Below, piece by piece: positions 14,655 through 23,612 of a stretch of 64,000 nt of DNA. The notes beneath the pieces are model-generated. The model ran no database searches, had not been told where the DNA came from, and saw only the letters and a program-made list of their open reading frames with translations. The stretch covers positions 62,001 to 126,000 of the forward strand of contig NZ_CP087164.1 in NCBI RefSeq assembly GCF_021172045.1, written 5' to 3'. The stretch is from Capillimicrobium parvum. Lineage in GTDB: Bacteria > Actinomycetota > Thermoleophilia > Solirubrobacterales > Solirubrobacteraceae. The stretch's first letter is position 1. Each line of letters opens with the position of its first letter. Made by a program: the position numbers and the translations under genes.

Positions 14655-14669
14655 CGAGACGACGCCCGG

Positions 14670-16181
14670 ATGAAGCTCCTGCAGACGATGACCATGCGCC
14701 AGAAGCTGGCGCTCGCGGGCTCCGCCCTCGCCGTGATCGTCATCGCCTACTTCCTGTTCAGCCTCGCCACCAAGCCGAGCTACTCGATGCTCTCCACGGG
14801 CCTGGACCCGGCGCAGACCGGCAAGATGACCGCGGCGCTCGACGCCCAGGGCATCGGCTACGAGCTGCGCAACAACGGGACGGCGCTCGCGGTCGAGAAG
14901 ACGAAGAGCGCCCAGGCGCAGATCGCACTGGCGGACGCCGGCCTCAGCGGCAGCGGCACCACCGAGCCGTGGGCGGGCTTCGACAAGCAGAAGCTCGGCT
15001 CGTCCTCCTTCCAGCAGAAGGTCGCGTACCAGCGCGCGCTCGAAGCGCAGATCGCGCAGACCGTCGGCCAGGTCGACGGCGTCTCCGGCGCGCAGGTTCA
15101 GCTGACGATGCCCGACGACCAGCTCTTCGCCGACGAGGCCAAGCCGGCGACCGCGGCCGTCCTGCTCAGCGGCGACTCGAGCTCGCTGCAGCCGGGCGCG
15201 GTGCGCGGCATCGCGAACCTCGTCGCCTCGAGCGTCCAGGACCTGAAGACCGACAACGTCACGATCACCGACGGCTCCGGCCAGCTGCTGTGGCCCGCGG
15301 GCGACGGCTCCGCCGGCGGCGCGGGCGAGCTGTCCAAGCCCGCCGCCGAGGCCCGGTACGCGGCCGGCCAGGAGGCGTCGCTGAACGCGATGCTCGTCCG
15401 CATGCTCGGGCCCGGCAAGGCCCAGGTGCAGGTCAACGCCGACCTGAACGTCGACGACACGTCGGTCGAGAGGCTCCAGTACGGCAAGAAGGGGACGCCG
15501 CTGCAGCAGACGATCGAGAACGAGCGCCTGCGCGGCAGCGCCGCGGCGGGCGGCCGCGGCGCGGCGGGCACCGCCTCCAACGTGCCCGGCTACGCCGGCG
15601 CGGCGGGCGGCGCCGGCGGCCGCTCCAACTACACGAACAGGAAGGAGTCGACCGACTACGGCGTCGACAAGACGGTCACGCACACGAAGGTCGCTCCCGG
15701 CACGGTGCAGCGGCTGAACGTCGCCCTGGTGGTCGACAAGACGGTTCCCGCCGCCGAGGTCAACCAGCTGCGCGCGGCGGTCGCCAGTGCCGCCGGCATC
15801 GACCAGCAGCGCGGCGACACGCTGGCCGTCAGCCAGATCGCGTTCGCGGCGCAGCCCGCGGCGGCGCCGACCGGGTTCGTGCCGTCCGGCGGCATGCTCG
15901 GCTACGCGAAGTACGCGCTGCTCGGCCTCGCCTCCCTGCTGTTCCTGTTCTTCCTCACCCGCCACCTGCGCCGCCGTGAGAACGAGGCGCTGACCGACCC
16001 GACGTGGCTGCGCCAGCTCGACGCACCGACGCCGATCGCGCAGCTCGCCGACGGCCCGCCGCCGTCGCTCGTGCCGGCCGGCAACCCGCGCCGCCGGCAG
16101 ATCGAGGAGGTCGTGGCCAAGGAGCCCGAGCGCGTCGCCGCCGCCGTGCGGGGCTGGATGAACGAGGACGACCAGGGATGA
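14670..16181 (+). CDS. fliF: MS-ring protein FliF
   Basis: A 503-residue membrane protein that forms the MS ring and houses the export apparatus. A first membrane segment is at about residues 14-34 (LALAGSALAVIVIAYFLFSLA), followed by the ring-building motifs (DPAQTGKMTAALDAQGIGYEL; YQRALEAQIAQTVGQVDGVSGAQVQL), a Gly/Ala-rich linker, a second membrane segment near 414-432 (YALLGLASLLFLFFLTRHL) and the C-terminal FliG-binding tail VAAAVRGWMNEDDQG. Its last codons overlap fliG. Confidence 0.97.
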   Translation: MKLLQTMTMRQKLALAGSALAVIVIAYFLFSLATKPSYSMLSTGLDPAQTGKMTAALDAQGIGYELRNNGTALAVEKTKSAQAQIALADAGLSGSGTTEPWAGFDKQKLGSSSFQQKVAYQRALEAQIAQTVGQVDGVSGAQVQLTMPDDQLFADEAKPATAAVLLSGDSSSLQPGAVRGIANLVASSVQDLKTDNVTITDGSGQLLWPAGDGSAGGAGELSKPAAEARYAAGQEASLNAMLVRMLGPGKAQVQVNADLNVDDTSVERLQYGKKGTPLQQTIENERLRGSAAAGGRGAAGTASNVPGYAGAAGGAGGRSNYTNRKESTDYGVDKTVTHTKVAPGTVQRLNVALVVDKTVPAAEVNQLRAAVASAAGIDQQRGDTLAVSQIAFAAQPAAAPTGFVPSGGMLGYAKYALLGLASLLFLFFLTRHLRRRENEALTDPTWLRQLDAPTPIAQLADGPPPSLVPAGNPRRRQIEEVVAKEPERVAAAVRGWMNEDDQG

Positions 16182-17197
16182 GCGTGACCGCGGAACCGCC
16201 GGTCCGCGGCCGGCGCAAGGCCGCGGTCCTGCTGATCGCGCTCGGCCCCGAGCGCGCGGCCGCCATCCTCGAGCACCTCGACGACGACGAGGTCGAGGAG
16301 ATCTCGCGCGAGATGGCGGCGATCAAGCAGGTCACGCCGGAGACGAGTCAGAGCGTGCTCGACGCGCTGGCCGAGGAGGTCACCGCGCCGGCCCAGGCCG
16401 TCATCGGCGGGCTCGACTACACCTACGAGGTCCTCGAGAAGCGCTTCGGCCGCCAGCGCGCCCAGGAGGTCGTCGACGCGCTGAGCGGCAAGCTGTCGCA
16501 CAAGCCGTTCGACTTCCTGCGCCGCACGCCGCCCGAGCAGGTCGCCGCGTTCCTGCAGGAGGAGGCGCCGCAGACCGTCGCGATCGTCGTCGCGAGCCTG
16601 CCGAGCTCCATCGCCGCCCGCGTCCTCGCGGAGCTGCCCAAGGAGCTGCAGGGCGACGTCGCCCTGCGCATCGCGACGATGTCCGAGACCAACCCGCTCG
16701 TCGTGCGCGACCTCGAGGCCGCGCTGAAGAAGAAGCTGTCGGCGATCCTCGACCAGGAGCTCACCGCCGCGGGCGGCGTGCAGTCGCTGGCCGAGATCCT
16801 CAACCAGGCGGGCCGCTCGACCGAGCGCCACGTCATCGAGGCGATGTCGGAGTCCGACCAGCTCCTCGCCGAGGAGGTGCGCCAGCGGATCTTCACCTTC
16901 GACGACATCGTCACGCTCACGGACCGCGACATCCAGGTCCTGCTGCGCGACATCGACCAGAAGGACCTCGCCATCGCGCTGCGCGGGGTCGACCCGAAGG
17001 TCCGGGACAAGCTGCTCAACAACCTGTCGTCGCGGGGCGCCGAGATGCTGCGTGAGGACATGGAGGCCATGCCGCCGCAGCGCAAGGCGCTCGTCGACGA
17101 GGCCCAGTCGAAGATCGTGCGCGCGGCGCGCGTGCTCGACGACGCGGGCACGATCACCATCCGCCAGTCCGACGGCGGCGAGGACGAGGTCGTGTAG
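16178..17197 (+). CDS. fliG: Motor switch protein FliG
   Basis: A 339-residue rotor protein. The N-terminal domain (RKAAVLLIALGPERAAAILEHLDDDEVEEISREMA) binds FliF, the middle domain contains the EEAPQTVAIVVASLP (EHPQ-like) motif, and the C-terminal domain has the charged helix that contacts MotA: LRDIDQKDLAIALRGVDPKVRDKLLNNLSSRGAEML, with the conserved Arg and Asp residues in place. ATG 16178 overlaps the fliF stop. Confidence 0.97.
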   Translation: MSVTAEPPVRGRRKAAVLLIALGPERAAAILEHLDDDEVEEISREMAAIKQVTPETSQSVLDALAEEVTAPAQAVIGGLDYTYEVLEKRFGRQRAQEVVDALSGKLSHKPFDFLRRTPPEQVAAFLQEEAPQTVAIVVASLPSSIAARVLAELPKELQGDVALRIATMSETNPLVVRDLEAALKKKLSAILDQELTAAGGVQSLAEILNQAGRSTERHVIEAMSESDQLLAEEVRQRIFTFDDIVTLTDRDIQVLLRDIDQKDLAIALRGVDPKVRDKLLNNLSSRGAEMLREDMEAMPPQRKALVDEAQSKIVRAARVLDDAGTITIRQSDGGEDEVV

Positions 17198-17217
17198 ATG
17201 ACCGACCCGATCATCTG

Positions 17218-17826
17218 ATGCCGGAGTTCACGTACGCCCCGCTCGAGGCCCCCGCCGACCTGGCCGTCACCGCCGCCCAGCGCACGCGCGAGGCCCATGA
17301 CGTCCTCGCGCTCGCCCGGCAGGAGGCCGGCGCGATCCGTGCGCAGGCGCACGCCGAGGGCTTCGAGGCCGGCCGCCAGGAGGCCGTCGCCGCGGCCGCG
17401 CCCGCCGCCGAGGCGCTGGCGGCGGCCGCCCGCGCTCTCGCCGCCGAGACGGACGCCCTCGCCGAGCGCACGGAGATCGCCGCCGTGGAGCTCGCCCTGC
17501 GGATCGCCGAGCAGGCGCTGGGGGCCGCGCTCGCCGCCGAGCCCGCCCGCGTCCTCGACGTCGTGCGCGGCGCGCTGCGCCGCCTCGTCGAGCGCGAGCG
17601 CGTCCTGCTGCTCGTCAACCCCGGCGATCTCGATCTCGTCCGCGACCGCGTCGGCGCACTCGTCGGCGAGCTCGGCGGCATCGAGCACTGCGAGGTCCAG
17701 GCCGAGCGGCGCGTCCCGCGCGGCGGCGCCGTCGTGCGCACCGAGGAGGGCGAGGTGGACGCGACGCTCGCCACGAAGCTGCAGCGCGCGCGCGAGGTGC
17801 TCGAGCATGAGCTCAGCGCCGCCTGA
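17218..17826 (+). CDS. fliH: Flagellar export regulator FliH
   Basis: A 202-residue peripheral stalk protein of the export ATPase. After about 30 residues comes an Ala/Glu-rich coiled coil (ARQEAGAIRAQAHAEGFEAGRQEAVAAAA), then the globular domain VELALRIAEQALGAAL and ERVLLLVNPGDLDLVRDRVGALV, as in FliH/V-ATPase subunit E. A six-codon frame (ATG 17198 to TGA 17216-17218) sits between fliG and fliH and its stop overlaps the fliH ATG. The 3' end overlaps fliI by 20 bp. Confidence 0.9.
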   Translation: MPEFTYAPLEAPADLAVTAAQRTREAHDVLALARQEAGAIRAQAHAEGFEAGRQEAVAAAAPAAEALAAAARALAAETDALAERTEIAAVELALRIAEQALGAALAAEPARVLDVVRGALRRLVERERVLLLVNPGDLDLVRDRVGALVGELGGIEHCEVQAERRVPRGGAVVRTEEGEVDATLATKLQRAREVLEHELSAA

Positions 17827-19279
17827 CGCCGGCGCGCACGACGCCGTGCGCAGCGGGCGCCTGGCGGAGGCCGTGGGCCGCGCCGACCTGCACCTGCGCC
17901 GCGGCCGCGTCTCCGAGCTCATCGGCCTGATCGTCGAGGCGACCGGGCTGGAGGCGCAGGTCGGTGAGGTCTGCGAGATCGCCGCACGCCGCGGCGCGGC
18001 ACCCGTGAAGGCCGAGGTCGTGGGCTTTCGCGCCAAGCGCACCCTGTTGATGCCGCTCGGCGAGATGCAGGGCATCGGTCCGGGCCACGTCGTCACGGCG
18101 ACCGGCACCCAGCTGCGCGCGCCGGTCGGCCCGGCCCTGCTCGGCCGCGTGATCGACGGCCTCGGCGCGCCGATCGACGGCGGCGGCCCGCTCGAGGCGA
18201 GCCAGACGCGCCCGGTCACCGCCGCGCCGCCCGATCCGCTCACGCGCCCGCGCATCCACCAGCGCATCGGCCTGGGCGTGCGCGCGCTCGACGCCCTCGT
18301 CCCGTCCGGCGTGGGCCAGCGCCTCGGCATCTTCGCGGGCTCGGGCGTCGGCAAGTCGTCGCTGCTGGGGATGATCGCGCGCAGTGCGCCGCCCGGCGAC
18401 GCGGGCGGCCGGCGCGTGAACGTCATCTGCCTCGTCGGCGAGCGCGGCCGCGAGGTCCGGGAGTTCGTCGAGCGCGACCTCGGCGATGCGCTCGCGCGCT
18501 CCGTCGTCGTCGTCTCGACCTCCGACCAGCCGGCGCTCGTGCGCATCAAGGCCGCGCTGACCGCCACGACGATCGCGGAGTCCTTCCGCGACGCGGGCGC
18601 CGACGTCGTGCTGATGATGGACTCGGTCACCCGCTTCGCCATGGCTCAGCGCGAGGTCGGCCTGGCCATCGGCGAGCCGCCCGCCACGCGCGGCTACACC
18701 CCCAGCGTGTTCGCGCTGCTGCCGAAGCTGCTCGAGCGTTCGGGCACCAGCGAGCACGGCTCGATCACCGGCCTGTACACGGTGCTCGTCGACGGCGACG
18801 ACATGAACGAGCCGATCGCCGACGCCGTCCGCTCGATCCTCGACGGCCACATCGTCCTCACCCGAGAGCTCGCGCACGCCGGCCACTACCCGGCCGTCGA
18901 CGTGCTGCAGAGCGTGTCGCGCCTCGTCGGCGACGTCACGACGCCCGCCGTGCGGGAGGCCGGCATGGAGATGCGGCGGCTGCTCGCCGCGTACCGCGAC
19001 AAGGCCGACCTCATCGCCATCGGCGCGTACGAGCGCGGAACCGACCCGCAGACCGACCGGGCGATCGACCTCAAGGAGCACATCGACCGGTTCCTGCGCC
19101 AGGGCCTCGACGAGGCGGACCCGTACGAGGCGGTCGACCAGCGCCTCGTCGAGCTGGTCTGCGCGCCCGAGGTCGTCGACGCCGAGCCGGTCGACGCGAC
19201 GGCGGGCCCGTCGCCGGCCGACCCGTTCGCCTCCGGCGGGCCGAGTGCGCTGCCGCCGCTGAACCTCGGTGTGGGCTGA
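17807..19279 (+). CDS. fliI: Flagellum-specific export ATPase FliI
   Basis: A 490-residue F1-beta-like ATPase. The Walker A motif AGSGVGKSSLLG (about residue 180), Walker B DVVLMMDSVTRFAMAQREVGLA, and GYTPSVFALLPKLLERSG are typical of FliI, which energises subunit unfolding and delivery at the export gate. The N-terminal strand domain includes the PLGEMQGI turn; the C-terminal end carries an unusual Pro/Ala tail (about 35 residues). Start ATG 17807 lies inside fliH. Confidence 0.97.
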   Translation: MSSAPPDAGAHDAVRSGRLAEAVGRADLHLRRGRVSELIGLIVEATGLEAQVGEVCEIAARRGAAPVKAEVVGFRAKRTLLMPLGEMQGIGPGHVVTATGTQLRAPVGPALLGRVIDGLGAPIDGGGPLEASQTRPVTAAPPDPLTRPRIHQRIGLGVRALDALVPSGVGQRLGIFAGSGVGKSSLLGMIARSAPPGDAGGRRVNVICLVGERGREVREFVERDLGDALARSVVVVSTSDQPALVRIKAALTATTIAESFRDAGADVVLMMDSVTRFAMAQREVGLAIGEPPATRGYTPSVFALLPKLLERSGTSEHGSITGLYTVLVDGDDMNEPIADAVRSILDGHIVLTRELAHAGHYPAVDVLQSVSRLVGDVTTPAVREAGMEMRRLLAAYRDKADLIAIGAYERGTDPQTDRAIDLKEHIDRFLRQGLDEADPYEAVDQRLVELVCAPEVVDAEPVDATAGPSPADPFASGGPSALPPLNLGVG

Positions 19280-19313
19280 GGGGTCCGAGGCGTCCGACAC
19301 GCGTCCAGCTTCC

Positions 19314-19343
19314 CTTGATCCACCTGCGCCCCGACCGACCACC
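19314..19343 (+). promoter_or_regulatory. Weak sigma-28-like site before fliJ
   Basis: ACCGACCACC (19334-19343) sits six bases before GTG 19350 as at the leaderless promoters, but at the expected -35 position (19314-19319) the sequence is CTTGAT. Perhaps a degraded internal promoter. Confidence 0.3.
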
Positions 19344-19349
19344 AAGATC

Positions 19350-19826
19350 GTGAGCAAGCCCTTCCGCTTCCGCCTCGAACGCGTCCGCGAGCTTCGCGAG
19401 CACGACGAGGACCGGGCCCGCGAGGACCTCGCGGCCAGCCTCGGCGCGCAGGTGCGCGGCCAGGCCATGCTCCACGCCGCGACGCTCCGGGTCGCGCAGG
19501 CGCAGTCCGACCGCCGCGACGGCGTGCTGTCCGGCGGGCCGGTCGCCTCCTTCGACCTGCACGCCCACCAGCTGTGGGCCGAGCGGCTGCAGCGCCAGCG
19601 CGCCGACGCGGAGCTCGCCCTCGAGCGCGCGGGCGCCGAGGTCGACGCCCGTCGCAGCGCCCTCGTCGAGGCGAGCCGGGCCCGCGAGGCCCTCGAGCGC
19701 CTCAAGGAGCGCGGCCGCCTCGAGCACCGCGCCGAGATGGAGCGCCTCGAGGGTGCGCAGCTCGACGAGATGGCCCTGGCCGGGTTCCTGCGCCGGCGCC
19801 GCGCGAGCGGGGAGGCGGCGCGATGA
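19350..19826 (+). CDS. fliJ: Flagellar export chaperone FliJ
   Basis: A 158-residue coiled-coil protein: FRFRLERVRELREHDEDRAREDLA at the N-terminus (FliJ starts F-x-[FY]-x-L-x-x-[VL]-L), then long heptad stretches of RQRADAELALERAG and REALERLKERGRLEHRAEMERLE, ending with LDEMALAGFLRRR as in FliJ (LDE[AI]A...). It forms the central stalk of the FliH-FliI complex. GTG 19350 is preferred because the family N-terminus begins there; an upstream GTG/ATG would add a non-conserved Pro-rich extension. Confidence 0.85.
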   Translation: MSKPFRFRLERVRELREHDEDRAREDLAASLGAQVRGQAMLHAATLRVAQAQSDRRDGVLSGGPVASFDLHAHQLWAERLQRQRADAELALERAGAEVDARRSALVEASRAREALERLKERGRLEHRAEMERLEGAQLDEMALAGFLRRRRASGEAAR

Positions 19827-20449
19827 GCATCGCCGCCGTCACCGCCCGCGTCGGCGAGATCCAGCGGCTCATCGGCGCCCTGAACGGCGGCGTCGCGGCC
19901 CCCGCGCCCGCCGCCGCCATGCCGCCGCCCGCCGCCGCGCCGGCGCCGGCGCCCACCAGCTTCCGGTCGCAGCTCGCCGCGGCGACCGGGCCCGCGGCCA
20001 CGACGTCGCTCGGCAGGGGCGGCGGCTCGACGCAGTTCGACGCCCTGATCGCCGCGGCGGCGCAGCGCAACGGCGTCGACCCCGCGCTGCTGAAGGCGCT
20101 GATCCGCCAGGAGTCGAACTTCGACCCGAACGCCGGCAGCCCGGCCGGGGCACAGGGGCTCACGCAGCTCATGCCCGGCACGGCCGCGGCGCTCGGCGTC
20201 GCCGACGTCCACGACCCCGCCCAGGCCGTCGAGGGCGGCGCGAAGTACCTGCGCCGGCAGCTCGACGCCTTCGGCGGCGACGAGACGAAGGCGCTCGCCG
20301 CCTACAACGCCGGACCGGGCGCGGTGCAGCGCTACGGCGGCGTGCCCCCGTACGCCGAGACGCAGCAGTACGTGCAGAAGGTCCTCGGCTACGCGGCCGA
20401 GTACCGCACGAACGCGGGCGGGTTCCTGTCAACGCCGACCATCACGTGA
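19823..20449 (+). CDS. SLT-type lytic transglycosylase with putative flagellar export leader
   Basis: A 208-residue protein. Residues 75-200 form a lytic transglycosylase (goose-lysozyme-like SLT) domain: FDALIAAAAQRNGVDPALLKALIRQESNFDPNAGSPAGAQGLTQLMPGTA contains the catalytic Glu (in RQESNF) and the GLTQLMP motif, and AYNAGPGAV is the closing motif. It lacks an ordinary signal peptide. Instead it begins MSIAAVTARVGEIQRLI and carries SFRSQL near residues 46-51, features shared with the CHAP hydrolase at 54.2 kb. In this operon it probably opens peptidoglycan for the rod, replacing the missing FlgJ hydrolase domain. ATGA overlap with fliJ. Confidence 0.9.
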   Translation: MSIAAVTARVGEIQRLIGALNGGVAAPAPAAAMPPPAAAPAPAPTSFRSQLAAATGPAATTSLGRGGGSTQFDALIAAAAQRNGVDPALLKALIRQESNFDPNAGSPAGAQGLTQLMPGTAAALGVADVHDPAQAVEGGAKYLRRQLDAFGGDETKALAAYNAGPGAVQRYGGVPPYAETQQYVQKVLGYAAEYRTNAGGFLSTPTIT

Positions 20450-20451
20450 GC

Positions 20452-21732
20452 ATGGAAGCCATCACCACCGCGCCGCCGCCCGGAGGCGGCACCGGCGCTC
20501 CGCCCAGCGCGGCGCCGGACACACCGGGGACACCGTTCGAGACGGTGCTCGGACAGCAGGCAGAGGCCTGGACCGCACAGCTGGGGGGCCGCCAGGACAC
20601 CGAGACGGCCGGGGAGCCGGCGCCCGACGGCGCCGCCGCGGCCGGGATCGCGGCGCTCGCCGGGCTCGTGCCCGCGCCGGTCGCCGCTCCCGCCGGGCTC
20701 GTGCCCGCCCCGGTCGCCGCTCCCGCCGCCGCCGTGCCGCCGGCCGACACCGGCCCGGTCGCCCCGCCCGCCGGTGCCGCGGGCATCGCCGTGGCGCCGG
20801 GCGCCGGGACGGATCTCGCCGGCGCAGAGCCCGCCGCGACGACCCCGGTCGTGCCGGCCCAGGCGCCCGCCGTCCCGAGCCCTGCGGGAACGGCAGCCGC
20901 GGGAGCGGCTGAGGACCAGACGCCGGCGCCCGCCGCGCCCGCCGCGCCCGGGGACCAGCCGGCGCCCGCCTCGCCGGCCGCGACATCCGCGGCCCCCGGC
21001 GGCCCCGGGACCGGCGGCGCACCCGCCGGCGGCGGTCGCCAGGATGCGCCGGACCACCCCGACCGCGCCGCGCCCGGCCTCCCGTCCGCGGGGGCAGCGC
21101 CGGTCGCGGCGCCGGCACCGCCGGATCCCGCGCCCATCCCCGCGCCGGCCGGCCCGGCACCCGCGGCCGCACCGTCTCCGGCCGACGTCCCGCCGGTCCC
21201 GGCGCCGCCGCCTGCCGCCGCGCCGGCGCCCACCGCACCGCCGCCCGCCGCGGGCAGCCCGGTCACGCTGCCCGCGCCCGTGCCGCTCGCCCGTGCCGCC
21301 GGCGGCGTGCACGACCTCATCCAGCTCGCGCGCTCGCGCGACGCCGCCCACGCCCGGCTGGTCCTGCACCCGGCGGACCTCGGCGGCGTGGAAGTCCGCC
21401 TGCGCCACGACCGCGACGGCCTGCACGCGACGGTCCACGTCGAGCATCCCGAGGCGCTCGCCGCGCTCGACCGCGGCCTCGGCGACCTGCGCCGCTCGCT
21501 CGAGGCGCGCGGCGTCACCGTCGCGTCGCTCGACCTGAGCCTCGCCGGCGAGCAGCAGGGTCACCGCGAACCCGCGTCCGCGGGCGGCGACGGCGGCTTC
21601 GGCCGGCCCGGCACCGGACGTCCCGGGGCGCCCGCGCCGGGCGACGGACCCGAACCCGACCCCATCGAGTCCGCGACGACGGCCCGGGGTGGGTGGGCCG
21701 GATCCGGCGCGATCGTCGACGTGATGGCCTGA
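20452..21732 (+). CDS. fliK: Flagellar hook-length control protein FliK
   Basis: A 426-residue protein with a very long Pro/Ala-rich middle (residues about 50-275, with duplicated AGLVPAPVAAPA units) and a conserved C-terminal Flg_hook domain at about 285-380: ARLVLHPADLGGVEVRLRHDRDGLHATVHVEHPEALAALDRGLGDLRRSLEARG. The L-x-P-x-x-L-G-x-V-x-V-x-[LI] core is diagnostic. An N-terminal PFETVL fits the F-x-x-x-hydrophobic export signal. It acts as the secreted ruler that triggers the FlhB switch. Start ATG 20452; GTG 20446, overlapping the previous stop, is an equal alternative. Confidence 0.92.
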   Translation: MEAITTAPPPGGGTGAPPSAAPDTPGTPFETVLGQQAEAWTAQLGGRQDTETAGEPAPDGAAAAGIAALAGLVPAPVAAPAGLVPAPVAAPAAAVPPADTGPVAPPAGAAGIAVAPGAGTDLAGAEPAATTPVVPAQAPAVPSPAGTAAAGAAEDQTPAPAAPAAPGDQPAPASPAATSAAPGGPGTGGAPAGGGRQDAPDHPDRAAPGLPSAGAAPVAAPAPPDPAPIPAPAGPAPAAAPSPADVPPVPAPPPAAAPAPTAPPPAAGSPVTLPAPVPLARAAGGVHDLIQLARSRDAAHARLVLHPADLGGVEVRLRHDRDGLHATVHVEHPEALAALDRGLGDLRRSLEARGVTVASLDLSLAGEQQGHREPASAGGDGGFGRPGTGRPGAPAPGDGPEPDPIESATTARGGWAGSGAIVDVMA

Positions 21733-21746
21733 GCGAGGAGCACGAC

Positions 21747-22166
21747 ATGAGCACCACCCCGGCCACGACCCCCGCCGCGGCCACGACCGCCACGACGACG
21801 ACGGACGCGAGGAAGAAGCCGGATGCGATGGGCCTCGACAAGGACGCCTTCCTGAAGATCCTCGTGGAGCAGCTGCGCCACCAGGACCCGTCGCAGCCCG
21901 GCGACTCGCAGCAGTACATCCAGCAGATGACGCAGTACTCGATGCTCGAGCAGCTGAACAACATCAGCACCGCGGTCCAGAGCCAGAAGGCCGACACGGC
22001 CAACACGACGGCCCTGAACCTCGTCGGCCGCACCGTCACCTGGAAGGACCGCACAGGCGAGCACTCCGGCCTCGTCGACAAGGTCAGCTTCACCGAGGAC
22101 GGCGCGACGCTCACCGTCGGCGGCGCCTCCGGGATCGAGCTCGGCAGCGTGACCGAGGTCCGATGA
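21747..22166 (+). CDS. flgD: Hook-capping protein FlgD (short form)
   Basis: A 139-residue scaffold for hook assembly. After a Thr/Ala-rich leader (residues 1-27) comes the conserved N-terminal domain: LDKDAFLKILVEQLRHQDPSQPGDSQQYIQQMTQYSMLEQLNNI, with the Q-L-x-x-Q-D-P motif and DAFLKIL export signal. The remainder (LVGRTVTWKD...GLVDKVSFTEDGATLTV) covers only the first part of the tudor/Fn3-like C-terminal region, as in the short Bacillus FlgD. GAGGAG precedes ATG 21747. Confidence 0.95.
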   Translation: MSTTPATTPAAATTATTTTDARKKPDAMGLDKDAFLKILVEQLRHQDPSQPGDSQQYIQQMTQYSMLEQLNNISTAVQSQKADTANTTALNLVGRTVTWKDRTGEHSGLVDKVSFTEDGATLTVGGASGIELGSVTEVR

Positions 22167-22552
22167 CCCCGCTCGGCCACAACCCCGCGCTGGTCCCCCC
22201 GGGGATCAGCGGCCCGCCGGCCACCGCGCCGGCGCCCGCCGCCCGGCCCGTGGCGGCGCCGAGCCGCGCGTTCGGCGACATCCTGGCCGAGCGCACCCCC
22301 TCGGTGCAGTTCTCCGGCCACGCCGTCGAGCGGCTCAAGCGCCGCGGCATCGACCTCGACCCGGCGACGATGCAGCGCCTGTCGGGCGGCCTGGACCGCG
22401 CCGCGGCGAAGGGCTCGCGCGAGTCGGTCGTCTTCGTCGACGACAAGGCTTTCGTCGTCTCGGTCCGCAACCGCACCGTGATCACCGCGGTCGACGCCGC
22501 GCACATGCGCGAGCACGTCTTCACCAACATCGACTCGGCGGTCATCGCCTAG
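22163..22552 (+). CDS. Flagellar operon protein, TIGR02530 family
   Basis: A 129-residue protein recognised by the conserved C-terminal two thirds: VQFSGHAVERLKRRGIDLDPATMQRLSGGLDRAAAKGSRESVVFVDDKAFVVSVRNRTVITAVD and the ending VFTNIDSAV. Members of TIGR02530 occur between flgD and flgE in Firmicutes and other Gram-positives; their exact role is not known, a hook-assembly function is presumed. RAFGDIL near residue 35 fits the early-substrate export motif. ATGA overlap with flgD indicates coupling. Confidence 0.9.
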   Translation: MTPLGHNPALVPPGISGPPATAPAPAARPVAAPSRAFGDILAERTPSVQFSGHAVERLKRRGIDLDPATMQRLSGGLDRAAAKGSRESVVFVDDKAFVVSVRNRTVITAVDAAHMREHVFTNIDSAVIA

Positions 22553-22616
22553 TCGCCCCACCACGACCCGGCTGGACCTCGTGTCAGAGGAGGCCGGAGC
22601 AGGAGCACCCCACACC

Positions 22617-23519
22617 ATGATGCGAGCGATGTTCTCCGCCATCAGCGGACTCAAGGCCCAGCAGACGATGCTGGACGTGACCGCGAACAACCTGGCCAAC
22701 GTCAACACCCTGGGCTTCAAGGCCAGCGCGACGTCCTTCCAGGATGCGCTGTCGCAGATGCAGCGGGGCGGCTCGGCCGCCAACACCGCCGGCGGCTTCG
22801 GCGGGTCCAACTCGGCCCAGATCGGCCTGGGCGTGACGGTCGGCGCGATCGCCAACCGCATGGGCGGCGGCGCGATCCAGACGACCGGCAACCCGCTGGA
22901 CGTCGCGATCTCCGGCGAGGGCTGGATGCGCGTCGGCCAGGCGTCGGCGGCGCCGACCGTCGGGAACCCGCTGACCGGCGTCCCCACCGCCGCCGACGTC
23001 AACTACACCCGCGCCGGCAACTTCATCCGCAACAACGACGGCTTCGTGACGACGCAGGACGGCTACTACGTCGTCGGCCGCAGCAACCCGACCGCCGCGG
23101 GCGTCGACGTCCTCATCAACATCCCGGCCGGCGCGACCGACGTCACCGTCGGGTCCGACGGCGCGGTGAGCTTCATCCCGCCGGCCGCCTACGCGCCCCC
23201 GGCGCCGCTGCCGCCCGTGGTCAACGGCCGCGCGACCGCCGGCTACGTCTCGCTGGCGAAGTTCCCCAACGACCAGGCGCTCGAGCATGCCTCGGGCAAC
23301 CGCTTCCGCGCGAACGGGTCGAGCGGCATCGAGACGGTGGGCACGCCGGGCGCCAACGGGTACGGCTCCGCGATGGGCGGCTCGGTGGAGATGTCCAACG
23401 TGGACCTCGCCACCGAGTTCACGAACATGATCGTCGCGCAGCGTGGCTTCCAGGCCAACTCGCGGGTCATCTCGACCGGCGACCAGATGCTTCAGGACCT
23501 CGTCAACCTCAACCGGTAG
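22617..23519 (+). CDS. flgE: Flagellar hook protein FlgE
   Basis: A 300-residue hook subunit, compact as in Bacillus. N-terminus MFSAISGLKAQQTMLDVTANNLANVNTLGFKAS and C-terminus SVEMSNVDLATEFTNMIVAQRGFQANSRVI are the full axial signatures; the middle contains GNPLDVAISGEGWM and YTRAGNF. Two ATGs in tandem (22617, 22620) could start it; AGGAG lies ten bases before. It terminates before a strong hairpin. Confidence 0.96.
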   Translation: MMRAMFSAISGLKAQQTMLDVTANNLANVNTLGFKASATSFQDALSQMQRGGSAANTAGGFGGSNSAQIGLGVTVGAIANRMGGGAIQTTGNPLDVAISGEGWMRVGQASAAPTVGNPLTGVPTAADVNYTRAGNFIRNNDGFVTTQDGYYVVGRSNPTAAGVDVLINIPAGATDVTVGSDGAVSFIPPAAYAPPAPLPPVVNGRATAGYVSLAKFPNDQALEHASGNRFRANGSSGIETVGTPGANGYGSAMGGSVEMSNVDLATEFTNMIVAQRGFQANSRVISTGDQMLQDLVNLNR

Positions 23520-23552
23520 GCCGACGGGCCGCCGCGGTCGACGGTCGCGTGA

Positions 23553-23583
23553 GGCGGGACGGGGCGGAGGGTCCCGTCCCGCC
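23553..23583 (+). terminator. Hairpin between flgE and flbD (possible attenuator)
   Basis: GGCGGGACGGG (23553-23563) and its exact complement CCCGTCCCGCC (23573-23583) form an 11-bp stem with a 9-nt loop. No T-run follows, so it may weaken read-through or stabilise the upstream 3' end rather than terminate fully. Confidence 0.55.
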
Positions 23584-23612
23584 GGCGCGCGGCCGGACGC
23601 CAGGAGACACCC

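Noticed and set aside
20428-20446. Sigma-28-type promoter before fliK (GCCGACCATC near 20435)
   Set aside because: It lies inside the transglycosylase coding region and has no matching -35 element.
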